This document shows, in pieces, positions 7,080 through 16,336 of a DNA stretch of 64,000 bases. Position 1 is the first letter of the stretch; each line of letters starts with the position of its first letter. The stretch is from Actinomyces oris (GTDB lineage Bacteria > Actinomycetota > Actinomycetes > Actinomycetales > Actinomycetaceae). The stretch lies in assembly GCF_006546825.1 (NCBI RefSeq), contig NZ_VICC01000004.1, forward strand, positions 310,001 to 374,000, written 5' to 3'. The notes under the pieces are model-generated. The model saw nothing but the letters and a program-made list of their open reading frames with translations, was not told the DNA's origin and searched no databases. The position numbers were made by a program, and so were the translations under genes.

Positions 7080-8345
7080 TCAGAGCAGCCGGCAGGCCCC
7101 CGGCCCCGGCCTGGTAACGATCACCGCGGCCTGCTCCGCGCCCGGCTTGCGGTCCCGGTAGGCCTCGATCCACTGCGCGGCGAAGGCCTCGGCCTCATCG
7201 GCCCGCACCAGGGCGTACACCGACCCGCCCCACCCGGCGCCGAAGGAGGAGGCGCCAATGGCGCCTGCCTGGCGGGCCAACGACACCATGAGCCGGGTCT
7301 GCGGCACCTGGTTGCCCAGGCCGCGGTCGGCCAGCTCCTGGGAGCGCCGGAGGACCTCACCCACACCCGGGTCGGCCGCAGCGATCATCCGGGCACCGGC
7401 GGGAACCAGGACGAGGGACTCGATGAGGAACTGCTCGATGCGCTGCCTCTCGTAGCCGGGCTCGCACAGCCCCAGCAGCTCCTTCAGGGCCGGGTCGCCG
7501 GCCGCCTGCTCGCCGGTGGCCTCCCCGACCAGGTGCCTGACCGCACCGGCCATGGAGGCGTCAGTGCGTCCGGTGGTCTCATTCCACCTGGCCAGCACCG
7601 CCTGGACGGTGCTCGGCCCGCGGTTGTAGTCCTCCAGGGCCGCACCCGTCTTGTGGGCCAGCACCCCGCTCACACCGACGACGAGCGCCCACTGGGTGGG
7701 GAAGGAGATGGTCTGATCGATGCGCATCGGGTCGAATCCGGCCAGGAGCAGCCGGTCCTGGGCGCCGCACAGCATGCCGGTGTGGTCCTCGCTCCCGCCG
7801 CGGGTGCCCACCCCTCTGGTCCCCGGCAGGTCCCGCCACGCCCGTCCGCCCTCCACGGCGGCGAGGTATCCGGCCAGGGACAGCCGGTCGGGCATCGACT
7901 CGACCCACCGGGGATCCTCGTCCCAGCCGTTGAGGGAGGCCAGGGCCAGGGCCGTGGCGCACACCAGTGCGGAGGACGAGCTCATCCCGGAGGCCGGCGG
8001 CAGGTCCGAGGAGAGGGACAGGTGGGCCGCGGCGCCCGCCCCGAAGTTGAGGGTGAGGCGGTCCAGCACGGTCTGAAGGTAGCGGCCCCAGTGGCCCGGC
8101 TCCAGGCCCGGGTCCACCCCGGCGCGCAGGGTCACCGGATCGCCGTAGTCCGTGGTGGCGGTCAGGGACCCCGGCGGCCCCGCCACGCGACGCGCCCGAG
8201 CCGTGATCGCCCGGTCGACGGCACCGACCAGGACCGAGCCGCCGGCGTAGTCGGTGTGCTTGCCCAGCACCTCGACGCGCCCGGGCACCCGCCAGGCGGT
8301 CTCCTCGGGCGCCTCACTCAACGCCCCGTGCGTCTCCTGGCTCAC
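7080..8345 (-). CDS. GHMP sugar kinase (galactokinase-like)
   Basis: A 421-residue GHMP-superfamily kinase. The galactokinase signature region is at 22-36 as GRVEVLGKHTDYAGG (canonical GRVNLIGEHTDYNGG). The ATP-binding motif 2 is at 114-126 (DLPPASGMSSSSA), and the C-terminal motif is GASSFGAGWGGSVYAL. It is the last gene of the GNB/LNB cluster and overlaps the nucleotidyltransferase by 4 nt. Likely roles are phosphorylation of galactose or of N-acetylhexosamine released in the pathway, acting at C1. The changed signature (Lys for Glu in GEHTDY) leaves the sugar open: galactokinase, or GalNAc/GlcNAc 1-kinase replacing the bifidobacterial NahK. Confidence 0.82.
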   Translation of the reverse strand: MSQETHGALSEAPEETAWRVPGRVEVLGKHTDYAGGSVLVGAVDRAITARARRVAGPPGSLTATTDYGDPVTLRAGVDPGLEPGHWGRYLQTVLDRLTLNFGAGAAAHLSLSSDLPPASGMSSSSALVCATALALASLNGWDEDPRWVESMPDRLSLAGYLAAVEGGRAWRDLPGTRGVGTRGGSEDHTGMLCGAQDRLLLAGFDPMRIDQTISFPTQWALVVGVSGVLAHKTGAALEDYNRGPSTVQAVLARWNETTGRTDASMAGAVRHLVGEATGEQAAGDPALKELLGLCEPGYERQRIEQFLIESLVLVPAGARMIAAADPGVGEVLRRSQELADRGLGNQVPQTRLMVSLARQAGAIGASSFGAGWGGSVYALVRADEAEAFAAQWIEAYRDRKPGAEQAAVIVTRPGPGACRLL

Positions 8346-9184
8346 AGCGACACCGCCGTCCCGGACAGGCGGGCCTCGACTTCGGCGATGTCCTCACGCC
8401 GCGACAGGTCCAGGACCCCGCCGGTCACAGGGAGGACCGAGACCGGACCGGGCAGGGCGCGCACGGCGTCGACGATCTCCAGCTCCCCGCGCGGCGAGGG
8501 GGTGATGCGGCGGCAGGCGGCGAAGATCTCCGGGGTGAACCGGAAGGCGTTCATTGACACCGGGGCGTGGGGCCCGGCGGCCCGAACCACCTCCGCTGAG
8601 GGCTTCTCCACGATCTCCTCCAGCGCCCCGTCGCGGGCGCGCACGAGGGCGAAGGCGGCGATCCGCTCGGCGGGGATGTTGGACTCGGCCACCAGGGCGG
8701 CGCGGTCGAAGCCTGCCAGGGCGTTGCCCCGGTGGCGGGCCAGGTCGCGCAGCACCTGACGGGGGTAGTAGTTGTCCCCGTTGACCATGAGGAAGGGCTC
8801 CCCGCCTACGGCGGCCTCGGCGGACAGGACGGCGTCGGCCGTCCCCAAGGGGTTGACCTGGACGGCCAGGTCGATCGTGAGCCGGGTGAGCTCCAGGGAG
8901 TCGATGTGGCGGCGGAAGTCCTCGTGCTCGGGCCCCACGACCAGGACGGCCCGCTCGATCCCGGCGTCGACCAGGGCCGAAAGGCTGTAGTCGATGAGCC
9001 GGTGCTCGCCGATGGGCATGAGGGCCTTGTAGCCGCTGGCCGCGGCCGTGGCCTGCTGAGAGGTCAGGCCGGAGCCGGCCGGGCTGCTCGCCCGCATGCG
9101 TGTGCCCAGGCCCCTGGCCAGGACGACGGCGACACGGGTGCGCTCCGCCGCGCCGTCCACCGTCTCAGTGATCGCGTCTGTCAT
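8342..9184 (-). CDS. Sugar-phosphate nucleotidyltransferase
   Basis: A 280-residue NTP-transferase of the RmlA/GalU fold. The nucleotide-binding loop reads VVLARGLGTRMR (canonical LAAGxGTRM), followed by KALMPIGEHRLIDYSL, GTADAV and the metal-binding VNGDNYY. The start at 9184 (MTDAITETV) has GGAGG about 9 nt upstream; a longer frame would overlap the mutase gene. It should join a sugar 1-phosphate with NTP to give an NDP-sugar and pyrophosphate. In this cluster the obvious substrates are galactose 1-phosphate, GlcNAc/GalNAc 1-phosphate or glucose 1-phosphate. There is no GalT-type transferase gene beside it, so it may do that job by another chemistry. Confidence 0.8.
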   Translation of the reverse strand: MTDAITETVDGAAERTRVAVVLARGLGTRMRASSPAGSGLTSQQATAAASGYKALMPIGEHRLIDYSLSALVDAGIERAVLVVGPEHEDFRRHIDSLELTRLTIDLAVQVNPLGTADAVLSAEAAVGGEPFLMVNGDNYYPRQVLRDLARHRGNALAGFDRAALVAESNIPAERIAAFALVRARDGALEEIVEKPSAEVVRAAGPHAPVSMNAFRFTPEIFAACRRITPSPRGELEIVDAVRALPGPVSVLPVTGGVLDLSRREDIAEVEARLSGTAVSL

Positions 9185-9206
9185 GGGTTCCTTCCTCCTA
9201 CCCGTC

Positions 9207-10625
9207 TCAGGCATCCAGGCCGTAGTGGCTCGCGACGGCGGCCGCGGTGGCCCGGGCCTCGTCACCGGTGGGCATCTCGGCGAAGACCCGCAGGAGCGGC
9301 TCGGTCCCCGAGAAGCGGATCGTCACCCAGCCGCCGCAGGTGAAGTAGACCTTGCAGCCGTCCTCCCACGAGACGCGCTCGACATCGTGGGTGAAGTCGG
9401 GCAGGTCGTGAGCCCCGAAGATGCGCTCCTCAAGCTCGGTGCGCCGCTCGGAGGTGAAGCCGTAGGCGTTCTCCACCATGACGAGCTCACCGTACCGGGC
9501 CACGATGTCGGCGTAGAGCTCGGAGAGCCGCTTGCCCGAGGCCGCCACCGCCTCCACCAGTAGCGAGCCGGCGTAGACCCCGTCCTTGCCGGGGATGTGA
9601 CCGCGCACGGTCAAGCCCCCGGAGGACTCGCCCCCGATGACGGCCCCGGTCTCGGCCATCTTGGCGCTGATCCACTTGAAGCCCACGGGCACCTCGTAGC
9701 AGACCTGCCCGTGGGCGGCCGCGACCCGGTCCAGCAGGTGAGTGGTGGACATGTTGCGCACAGCCGGACCGCTCCACCCCTTGCGGGTCAGCAGGTAGTC
9801 GTAGAGCAGGACCAGGACCTGGTTGGGGGTGAGGTAGGCGCCGGTGTCATCGATGATGCCCAGGCGGTCCGCGTCCCCGTCGGTGGCGATGCCCAGGTCC
9901 GCGCCGGACTCGACGACGGCGTTGCGCAGGGTGGTGACGGTCCCCTCAGTGGGTGAGGGCATGCGGCCCCCGAAGAGAGGGTCGTGGCGGTCGTGGATGA
10001 CGTCCACCTGGCAGCGGGCGGTCAGCAGGATCGTCTGCAGGCTCGTCTCGGAGACCCCGAACATCGGGTCCAGCACGATGTGCATGTGGGCGTGGCGGAT
10101 GGTCTCGGTGTCGAGCTTGTCGATGATGGCGTCCAGGTACCAGTTGATGGAGCGCTGGATGGTGACGAACTCGCTGGAGCGGGCCTCATGAGGCTCGACG
10201 CTGCGCACGTCCGCGTCGGTCAGGCCGTGCAGGGATGCGGTGAGCTCGTCGGTGACCGCCAGGTTGGCGTCGCGGCCGCCGGGCAGGAAGATCTTGATGC
10301 CGTTGTACAGGGCCGGGTTGTGGGAGGCGGTCACGGCCATCCCGTAGGCGGCCCCCAGGCGGCGCACCGTCCACATGGTGGTGGGGGTCGGGGAGGGGCG
10401 GTCGATGAGGGTGACCCGGATGCCGTTGCCGACGAGCACCTCAATGGCCCACCAGGCGGCGGTATCGGACAGGAAGCGCCGGTCGTAGCCGATGACGACG
10501 CCCTGCTCGGCCGTGCCCTCCTTCAGGATGCGGTTGGCCAGCCCCTGGGTCAGGAGCCTGACATTGGCGCGGGTGAACTCATCGCCGATCACGGCTCTCC
10601 AGCCGCCGGTGCCGAAGTGGATCAT
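9207..10625 (-). CDS. Phosphohexomutase (phosphoglucomutase/phosphomannomutase family)
   Basis: A 472-residue alpha-D-phosphohexomutase. The active-site serine is Ser101 in TASHNP; metal binding is at 249-254 (DGDADR); the sugar-binding loop is GGESSGG; the phosphate-binding C-terminal motif is RFSGTEPLLR. It starts with the family-typical HFGTGGWRAVIGDEF. It lies between the transporter genes and the nucleotidyltransferase, 22 nt before the latter. The probable role is to interconvert 1- and 6-phosphates of the hexose or N-acetylhexosamine from the disaccharide, sending carbon to glycolysis. The exact sugar cannot be read from the sequence. Confidence 0.85.
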   Translation of the reverse strand: MIHFGTGGWRAVIGDEFTRANVRLLTQGLANRILKEGTAEQGVVIGYDRRFLSDTAAWWAIEVLVGNGIRVTLIDRPSPTPTTMWTVRRLGAAYGMAVTASHNPALYNGIKIFLPGGRDANLAVTDELTASLHGLTDADVRSVEPHEARSSEFVTIQRSINWYLDAIIDKLDTETIRHAHMHIVLDPMFGVSETSLQTILLTARCQVDVIHDRHDPLFGGRMPSPTEGTVTTLRNAVVESGADLGIATDGDADRLGIIDDTGAYLTPNQVLVLLYDYLLTRKGWSGPAVRNMSTTHLLDRVAAAHGQVCYEVPVGFKWISAKMAETGAVIGGESSGGLTVRGHIPGKDGVYAGSLLVEAVAASGKRLSELYADIVARYGELVMVENAYGFTSERRTELEERIFGAHDLPDFTHDVERVSWEDGCKVYFTCGGWVTIRFSGTEPLLRVFAEMPTGDEARATAAAVASHYGLDA

Positions 10626-10713
10626 GGGGGTTCCTCTGCGGAGGCGCCGTTGCCCGGAACGGGGCGGCGAGGTGGATAGGGGTGTGGTGAGGGAGAGGCG
10701 CTGGGGGAGGGGC

Positions 10714-11577
10714 TCAGCCCTTGACGGCGCCGGCCGCCAGACCGGACTGCCAGAAGCGCTGCAGGCCCAGGAACAGCACGATCAGGGGGATGACGCCCAG
10801 GAGAGTGCCCTGGAGGAGCGCCCCGTACTGGGGGTTGAAGTAGGTCGACATGCCGTAGAGCCCCAGGGTGACGGGCTTGAGCTCGGCGGAGTTGATGGTC
10901 ATCAGCGGCAGGAAGAAGTTGTTCCAGGTGGCCACGAAGATGAACAGGAAGATGGTCACCATCGCCGGTGCGAGCAGCCGCAGCACGATGGTGAAGAAGA
11001 TACGGATCTCGCTGGCCCCGTCGATGCGGGCGGAGTCGATGATCTCGTTGGGCACCGAGGAGTCGGCGTAGACGCGGCCCAGGAAGACCCCGAAGGGGCT
11101 GACCGAGCACGGCAGGATGATCGACCAGACGGTGTTGGTCAGGTGCACGGCGTCGAGGACCAGGTACAGCGGGATGGTCAGCAGCGCGATGGGCATGAGC
11201 AGGCCGGAGAGGATGACGACCTGGACGGCGCCCCTGCCCGCGAACTCGAACTTCGCCAGGCCGTAGCCGGCGGCCACCGACAGGAGTGTGCCCAGCACCC
11301 CGGCGACGCTCGAGTAGATCAGGGAGTTGAGGATCCAGCGCCAGAAGAGCCCCTGGGTCCAGCTCATGAGCGCGCTGTAGTTGGTGGAGAAGCTGTTGCG
11401 TCCGGAGAACCACCACCCGGAGGTGGTCAGCAGGTCGGAGTTGGACTTGGTGGAGGAGATGATGAGCCAGTAGACCGGGCCGAGCATGTAGGCCAGGACG
11501 ATGACCAGGACCGCGATGGTCACGGCCCGTGCGGGCACCGACGGGCGCAGCGAGCGAGGAGTGTCGGTGGGCTTCAC
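10714..11577 (-). CDS. ABC transporter permease 2 for GNB/LNB-type sugar (MalG-like)
   Basis: A 287-residue inner-membrane permease of the carbohydrate uptake CUT1 class, with about six spans. The cytoplasmic EAA loop, which touches the ATPase, reads EIIDSARIDGASEIRIFFTIVL. The GTG start at 11577 overlaps the stop of the first permease (AAGTGAAG), so the two are coupled; longer frames upstream only shadow that gene. No ATP-binding subunit is in the cluster, so a shared MsmK/UgpC-type ATPase must be encoded elsewhere, as is usual for such systems in actinobacteria. Confidence 0.9.
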   Translation of the reverse strand: MKPTDTPRSLRPSVPARAVTIAVLVIVLAYMLGPVYWLIISSTKSNSDLLTTSGWWFSGRNSFSTNYSALMSWTQGLFWRWILNSLIYSSVAGVLGTLLSVAAGYGLAKFEFAGRGAVQVVILSGLLMPIALLTIPLYLVLDAVHLTNTVWSIILPCSVSPFGVFLGRVYADSSVPNEIIDSARIDGASEIRIFFTIVLRLLAPAMVTIFLFIFVATWNNFFLPLMTINSAELKPVTLGLYGMSTYFNPQYGALLQGTLLGVIPLIVLFLGLQRFWQSGLAAGAVKG

Positions 11578-12527
11578 TTGTCGATCCTGTTCTGCACGAG
11601 GGCGTAGAGGGCGGCCAGGACGCCGGCCACCAGGGCGATGAGGACGGAGATCGCCGAGGCCGGCCCCGAGCCGGACGGTGAGAGCGCACCGGTCATCGAG
11701 TTGTAGGCCATCATCATTGGCGTGTAGTCCAGCCCCATCCACTGGTTCTGGCTGTAGAGAACAGTGGGTTCGTTGAACAGCTGCACCGTCCCGATGATGG
11801 AGAGCAGGACCGCCAGCAGCGAGGCGGAACGAACCATGGGGATCTTGATACGCCGGACGATCTGCCAGCCGGTGGCCCCGTCGATGCGGGCGGCCTCGTA
11901 GAGCTCGCGGGGCACGGACTGCAGCGCCGCCAGGAAGATGAGCATGTTGTACCCGGTGAAGGTCCACGTCGTGATGTTGGCCATCGACCACAGGATGATG
12001 CTGCGACCGAAGAAGTCGACCTTGAGACCCACCAGTCCCAGCAGCTCATTGATGGGGGAGAAGCTGGGGTTGTACATGTAGAGCCACATGATCGCGGCCA
12101 CGATCCCGGGGATCGCGTAGGGCAGGAAGAAGCCCAGGCGGAAGACCGTCACCCGCTTGACCAGGAGGGAGTCGAGCACCAGTGCCAGGGCGAGGGCCGC
12201 CAGGATCATGACCGGGACCTGGACCACGCCGAACAGCAGGACCCGCCCCAGTCCCTTCCAGAAGGCGGGCTGTCCCGCCGCCTGGACGTAGTTGTCCAGG
12301 CCCACGAAGGTGCTCACCTTCTCCCCGCCGCCGTAGAGGTCCGAGCCGGAGGCGACGTCGCGGAAGAAGGACCGGTAGACCGACACCACGATCGGAATGA
12401 GGAAGACGACGGCGAACATGGCCAGGAACGGGGCCACGAACCCGATGCCCGCCCGGGCCTCCCTGCGCTTTCGCAGCGAGGTGGTGCGGATGGCGGATGC
12501 GCCCGTGGTCGTTGTCGTCGTGCTCAT
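11574..12527 (-). CDS. ABC transporter permease 1 for GNB/LNB-type sugar (MalF-like)
   Basis: A 317-residue CUT1-family permease with a Thr-rich cytoplasmic N-terminus, about six membrane spans from residue 27 on, and the EAA loop ELYEAARIDGATGWQIVRRIKIPM. It follows the solute-binding lipoprotein by 66 nt and overlaps the second permease. Its substrate is inferred from the cluster: galacto-N-biose or lacto-N-biose, or larger glycans containing them. Confidence 0.9.
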   Translation of the reverse strand: MSTTTTTTGASAIRTTSLRKRREARAGIGFVAPFLAMFAVVFLIPIVVSVYRSFFRDVASGSDLYGGGEKVSTFVGLDNYVQAAGQPAFWKGLGRVLLFGVVQVPVMILAALALALVLDSLLVKRVTVFRLGFFLPYAIPGIVAAIMWLYMYNPSFSPINELLGLVGLKVDFFGRSIILWSMANITTWTFTGYNMLIFLAALQSVPRELYEAARIDGATGWQIVRRIKIPMVRSASLLAVLLSIIGTVQLFNEPTVLYSQNQWMGLDYTPMMMAYNSMTGALSPSGSGPASAISVLIALVAGVLAALYALVQNRIDK

Positions 12528-12593
12528 GATGCTCTCACTTCGATCGTGGTGCCGGTGGCTGCCTGTGTCTGCCGGTGGGCTGTGCTCGATCGC

Positions 12594-13886
12594 CTACTCG
12601 GCGACGGGCAGGTTGGCGTCCTTCAGGGAGCTGACCGAGGTCTTCTGGGCCGCCTGGAAGATCTCATCGACCTTGCCGGTCCCCTTCCCGGCCGCCTCGG
12701 CGGCCTTGGTCATGGGGTCGGCCAGGGAGGGCCAGGTCGGCATGAAGCCGAACTTGGAGTTCACGGCCGCATTGGCCTTGGTGAACTCGGCGTAGACGTC
12801 CTGGCCTCCGAAGAAGGTGGAGATGGTCTGCGGGGTCTTCACCGGGGCCTTCGCGGTCAGGACCAGTCCCTGGGTGGCCAGGTCGTCGACCTGGGTGTTG
12901 AACCAGTCGTTGAAGGCCATGGCTCCCTCGGGGTTGGAGCAGCCCTTGAGGACGGCCACGCCCGAGCCGCCGTCGGGACCGGACATGGCCTTGTCACCGA
13001 AGGCGGGCAGCTGGGCGACCGCCCAGGACCCGGCATTGGGGGAGTCCTTCATGGTGTCGGCCAGGAGCGCGCCCTCCCAGGCGGCCCCGATGGTGCCGAT
13101 GAGCTGCTGGTCGACCAGCGCCTTGCCGAAGGAGTCGTCCCAGCGGTTGGCCACGAGGGCCGACTTGGAGTCCAGGACCCCCTGCCAGAAGGAGGAGACC
13201 TTGGCGGTCTCGGGGCTGGAGACGTTGACCTTCCACTTGTCGTTCTCAGCGCTGAACCACTGGGCATTGGCCGCGGCTGCCTGGCCCGCCAGGGTGTTGG
13301 GGGCCTCGTCGGGCTCGAAGGCCAGGGCGTACTTGCCCTGCTCGGCCGCCTTCTTGGCGACCTCGGCCAGTTCGGCGCTCGTCGTGGGCACCTTCAGCCC
13401 GAGCTGGTCGAAGGCGGCCTTGTTGTAGAAGTAGACCAGTGGGCCGGAGTCCTGCGGCAGGCCAACGACGGTCTTGCCCACGGTCATCAGCGACATCGAC
13501 CCCTCGGAGAAGTGCTCCTTGTACTTCTCGGCCTGGGCGGAGACGTCGGTGAGCAGGCCGGAGGCGTAGAGCTTGGGGATCTCGGCGTAGCCGACCTGGG
13601 CCAGGCAGGGGCCGGTCCCGGCCTTGACGTCGTTCTCCAGCTTGACGTTCATGTCCGCGGCCTTGCCGTCGAACTTGGTGGCCTCGACCTTCATGTCGGG
13701 GTGCGCGGCGTTCCAGCGGGCCACGATGTCGTTGACCTTCGTCATCCCCTCGCCATCGGGCAGGCGGTGCAGGTAGCGGATGACGCCGCCGGAGGAGGCC
13801 GAGCCGGATGAGCCGGTCGTGGCCGAGCATCCGGCGGTGAGCATCGCGAAGGCGAGCAGCGAGGCGGCCAGTGCGTGTTTCTTCAT
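12594..13886 (-). CDS. Sugar ABC transporter solute-binding lipoprotein
   Basis: A 430-residue extracytoplasmic binding protein of the maltose-binding fold. The lipoprotein signal MKKHALAASLLAFAMLTAGC has lipobox LTAGC, followed by a Ser/Gly linker. The body shows family features such as WNAAHPDMKVEATKFDG, DNDVKAGTGPCLAQVGY-like segments and AAWEGALLADT. The start at 13886 is preferred over an ATG 21 nt upstream because GAAGGA lies at the right distance and the signal peptide is then of normal length. It captures the disaccharide for the two downstream permeases; by position it probably corresponds to the bifidobacterial GNB/LNB-binding protein in function. Confidence 0.88.
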   Translation of the reverse strand: MKKHALAASLLAFAMLTAGCSATTGSSGSASSGGVIRYLHRLPDGEGMTKVNDIVARWNAAHPDMKVEATKFDGKAADMNVKLENDVKAGTGPCLAQVGYAEIPKLYASGLLTDVSAQAEKYKEHFSEGSMSLMTVGKTVVGLPQDSGPLVYFYNKAAFDQLGLKVPTTSAELAEVAKKAAEQGKYALAFEPDEAPNTLAGQAAAANAQWFSAENDKWKVNVSSPETAKVSSFWQGVLDSKSALVANRWDDSFGKALVDQQLIGTIGAAWEGALLADTMKDSPNAGSWAVAQLPAFGDKAMSGPDGGSGVAVLKGCSNPEGAMAFNDWFNTQVDDLATQGLVLTAKAPVKTPQTISTFFGGQDVYAEFTKANAAVNSKFGFMPTWPSLADPMTKAAEAAGKGTGKVDEIFQAAQKTSVSSLKDANLPVAE

Positions 13887-14028
13887 GGGAGTTTCCTTCT
13901 TCGTCATTGAAAAGGCCCGGCGTCTGCCGGAAGGAGTGGGGGCGCGGCGGAGCGGTGACGCGGAGTCGTCGATGCTGTTGGTGCCGGTGCGCGCCCGAGA
14001 GCGGAGAGTGGATATGGAACGGGGGTGC

Positions 14029-16239
14029 TCACTGCGAGGCAGCGGTGAGCCACTGGTGCCCTCCTTCCTCCAGACGGACCGTCCGGGGGCCCTGGGGGGT
14101 TGGCACCGTCGTGGTGACGGGCTCCAGGGAGTTGTTGATGACGAGGGTGGTGCGGCCGTCGGGGTAGGCGGCCACCTCCACCCTGGGGTCGAGGGCGGCC
14201 CACTGGGAGAACTCCTCCTGGCGGCCCGCGGCCCAGAAGACGGCCCGGTGCAGCAGCCGGGAGTTCTGGGCGCTGTACGGCAGGCCCGTGGCGTACACCG
14301 CCCGGCCCCGACCCGGCTCGTGGACCGCGAGGCGGACCTGGCCGTCCTCGGCGTCGAGAACCCGGGTGGCGGGACTGGTGACGACGATGTCGGGGGTCCC
14401 CTCGCCGTCGTCGAGGCCGCCGGTCAGGTCCTGGGTGATGAAGTGCTCCTGCACCTCGGGAGGCCGACGGCGTGTGCTCAGGCCCCAGCCGATCTCCCGG
14501 TCGACGCCCAGGACGTCGGCGAGCTGGAAGGTGACCCCGTGGGCGGGGTGGGCGCTGGGAGCCCCCACCCCGATGAGGCCGCCGCCGCCGGCCACGAAGG
14601 AGCTGACCGCGGCCACCAGCTCGGCATCCGCCCACTGCTCGCCCCCGGAGAAGGCGGTGCCCTCGGCGCCGGCGCAGATGAGGACCTTCACGTCCGGGGC
14701 CAGGCCGGCGCGCACGTCGTCGAAGGACAGGAACTCCACGTCCACCGGCAGGCCCGACAGCGCCTCGAGGACCCCCAGGTAGGTGTAGGTCTGGCGGTAC
14801 CACAGCGCGTGCGCGACCATGTGCGTCATCCAGGAGCGCAGGCGGCCCCAGGAGTTGACGACCGCGACCTTGAAGCCGGGGGTCAGCGGCCGCCGCCCCG
14901 CGGAGCGCTCGTGGATGGAGCGGAACTCCGCGACGATCTGCTCGACGCGGTCGATGAAGTCGGGGTGCTCCACGGCCAGGGACAGGTAGCCGCCGTAGCC
15001 GATCCGGTCCAGGGGGGAGCGCACGATGGCGCGCCGGGCCTCCAGCCAGCTGCGGTTGGCCTCGGAGACGGGATCGCCCCCCGGGTGGAAGACATCGGGG
15101 AAGAAGTACGGCAGGAACCGACCCTCGGTGTAGCGCACGTGCGGGATGTCGGCGATCATCCGGCAGGTCGCCCCGGATCCGACCGAGCCGACGACGGCGT
15201 CCAGGCCGGTGCTGGCGAAGTGCTCGCCGTAGGGCTCGGTGCCGATCCAGTTGTCACCCAGGAACATCATCGCCTCCTTACCCTGGGCGTGGACGGCGTC
15301 GGTCAGCTCGCGCACCCGGGAGCACACGAAGCGCTGCTGGAAGTCGATCCAGTCGCGGAAGGCACGGGTGGGAACCCGGAAGGGGGAGTTGTAGTAGCCG
15401 GAGTCGACGAAGTCCTCGGCGGTCAGGCGGTAGCCGTACTCCTCCTCGAAGGCCTCCAGGGCGGGGACACTCACCGAGGCGGAGTAGCCGAACCAGTCGA
15501 CGAAGCGCTCGGTGGCGTCGGCGCCGTAGACGAGGGTGAAGTGGTAGAAGAAGGTGGTGAAGCGGACCACGTCCACCTCGGGGTGCTCAGTGAGCCAGGC
15601 GCCCAGGTGGGTGCGCACGTGCGACCACGTGGCCTCGTGGCGCACGTCGAAGGGCTTCTCCTTGACGCGCGTGGGGTCCTCGTCCCAGCCGTTGGTGAGG
15701 TAGTTGTACATCTGGGTCGGGTCCCAGGTCTGGACCGCCAGGAAGCTGACGGTGTAGACGTGCCCGGCGAGGGCCTCGTGCACGGTCACCGTGCGCCCGT
15801 CGGCCTCGATGCTCCACGCGGAGGTGGGCAGCTCCTCACCGGTGGTGCGGTCGTGGGCCTGCCACCAGCGCGTCACGTCGCAGCCGGTGTCGGGGCGGAC
15901 TTGGTCGGCGAACCAGGAGGCCAGCAGGTCGATGCTCACGGGGCCATCGGCAGTGGCGGCGACCCTGTCGGACATGAGGAAGATGCGCGTGGCCTCATCG
16001 GGGTGGGCGTCGGCCCAGGCGTTGTCGCCGCGGCCCACGAAGTAGGTCGAGTAGACCTTGGTGGCCAGCTCCGAGACGATGCCGGGCAGCTCGGTGCCGT
16101 CGGAGTTCCGCACGGCGTCGGCGCCCAGGCGGGCGATGAGGCGGCGGACCTCCTCATCCATGCCGGTCTGGATCGGCAGGGTGAGGCGTCCCCCCGCCTG
16201 AGAGGGGAGCGGCGCCGCGGGCTGGGTCTGAAGAGACAT
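14029..16239 (-). CDS. lnpA: 1,3-beta-galactosyl-N-acetylhexosamine phosphorylase (GH112)
   Basis: A 736-residue cytoplasmic enzyme, close to the 751-residue Bifidobacterium longum enzyme. It splits galacto-N-biose or lacto-N-biose with phosphate into galactose 1-phosphate and GalNAc or GlcNAc. The TIM-barrel half holds long conserved runs (VRFTTFFYHFTLVYG; EDFVDSGYYNSPFRVP; FLGDNWIGTEPYGEHF; CRMIADIPHVRYTEGRFLPYFFPD). A glutaminase-amidotransferase-like domain and a beta domain follow. From memory of the B. longum active site (Asp313, Arg358, Tyr362), the likely equivalents are Asp329, Arg374 and Tyr378. These were not aligned. The ATG at 16239 has AGGAG about 6 nt upstream. A ROK-type operator candidate lies just ahead, and the transporter genes follow. 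Confidence 0.93.
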   Translation of the reverse strand: MSLQTQPAAPLPSQAGGRLTLPIQTGMDEEVRRLIARLGADAVRNSDGTELPGIVSELATKVYSTYFVGRGDNAWADAHPDEATRIFLMSDRVAATADGPVSIDLLASWFADQVRPDTGCDVTRWWQAHDRTTGEELPTSAWSIEADGRTVTVHEALAGHVYTVSFLAVQTWDPTQMYNYLTNGWDEDPTRVKEKPFDVRHEATWSHVRTHLGAWLTEHPEVDVVRFTTFFYHFTLVYGADATERFVDWFGYSASVSVPALEAFEEEYGYRLTAEDFVDSGYYNSPFRVPTRAFRDWIDFQQRFVCSRVRELTDAVHAQGKEAMMFLGDNWIGTEPYGEHFASTGLDAVVGSVGSGATCRMIADIPHVRYTEGRFLPYFFPDVFHPGGDPVSEANRSWLEARRAIVRSPLDRIGYGGYLSLAVEHPDFIDRVEQIVAEFRSIHERSAGRRPLTPGFKVAVVNSWGRLRSWMTHMVAHALWYRQTYTYLGVLEALSGLPVDVEFLSFDDVRAGLAPDVKVLICAGAEGTAFSGGEQWADAELVAAVSSFVAGGGGLIGVGAPSAHPAHGVTFQLADVLGVDREIGWGLSTRRRPPEVQEHFITQDLTGGLDDGEGTPDIVVTSPATRVLDAEDGQVRLAVHEPGRGRAVYATGLPYSAQNSRLLHRAVFWAAGRQEEFSQWAALDPRVEVAAYPDGRTTLVINNSLEPVTTTVPTPQGPRTVRLEEGGHQWLTAASQ

Positions 16240-16260
16240 CAGCACTCCTTCGGGCTGAAT

Positions 16261-16281
16261 AGTCTGAACTCCGAACAAACT
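16261..16281. promoter_or_regulatory. Candidate ROK-repressor operator upstream of lnpA
   Basis: An imperfect 21-bp inverted repeat lies 22-42 nt upstream of the lnpA start: outer arms AGTCTG and CAAACT with a central C-N3-G pair, matching at 6 of 10 positions. It sits where a -10/transcription start would be. The half-site GAACAAAC recurs (as GTTTGTTC) at about 17748-17755, ahead of the ROK gene itself. Confidence 0.4.
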
Positions 16282-16336
16282 ACAGCATGCGGCTCCCGTC
16301 CGCTACTGGCGAGGCGGTCGATATGCCTGGTGGTGG

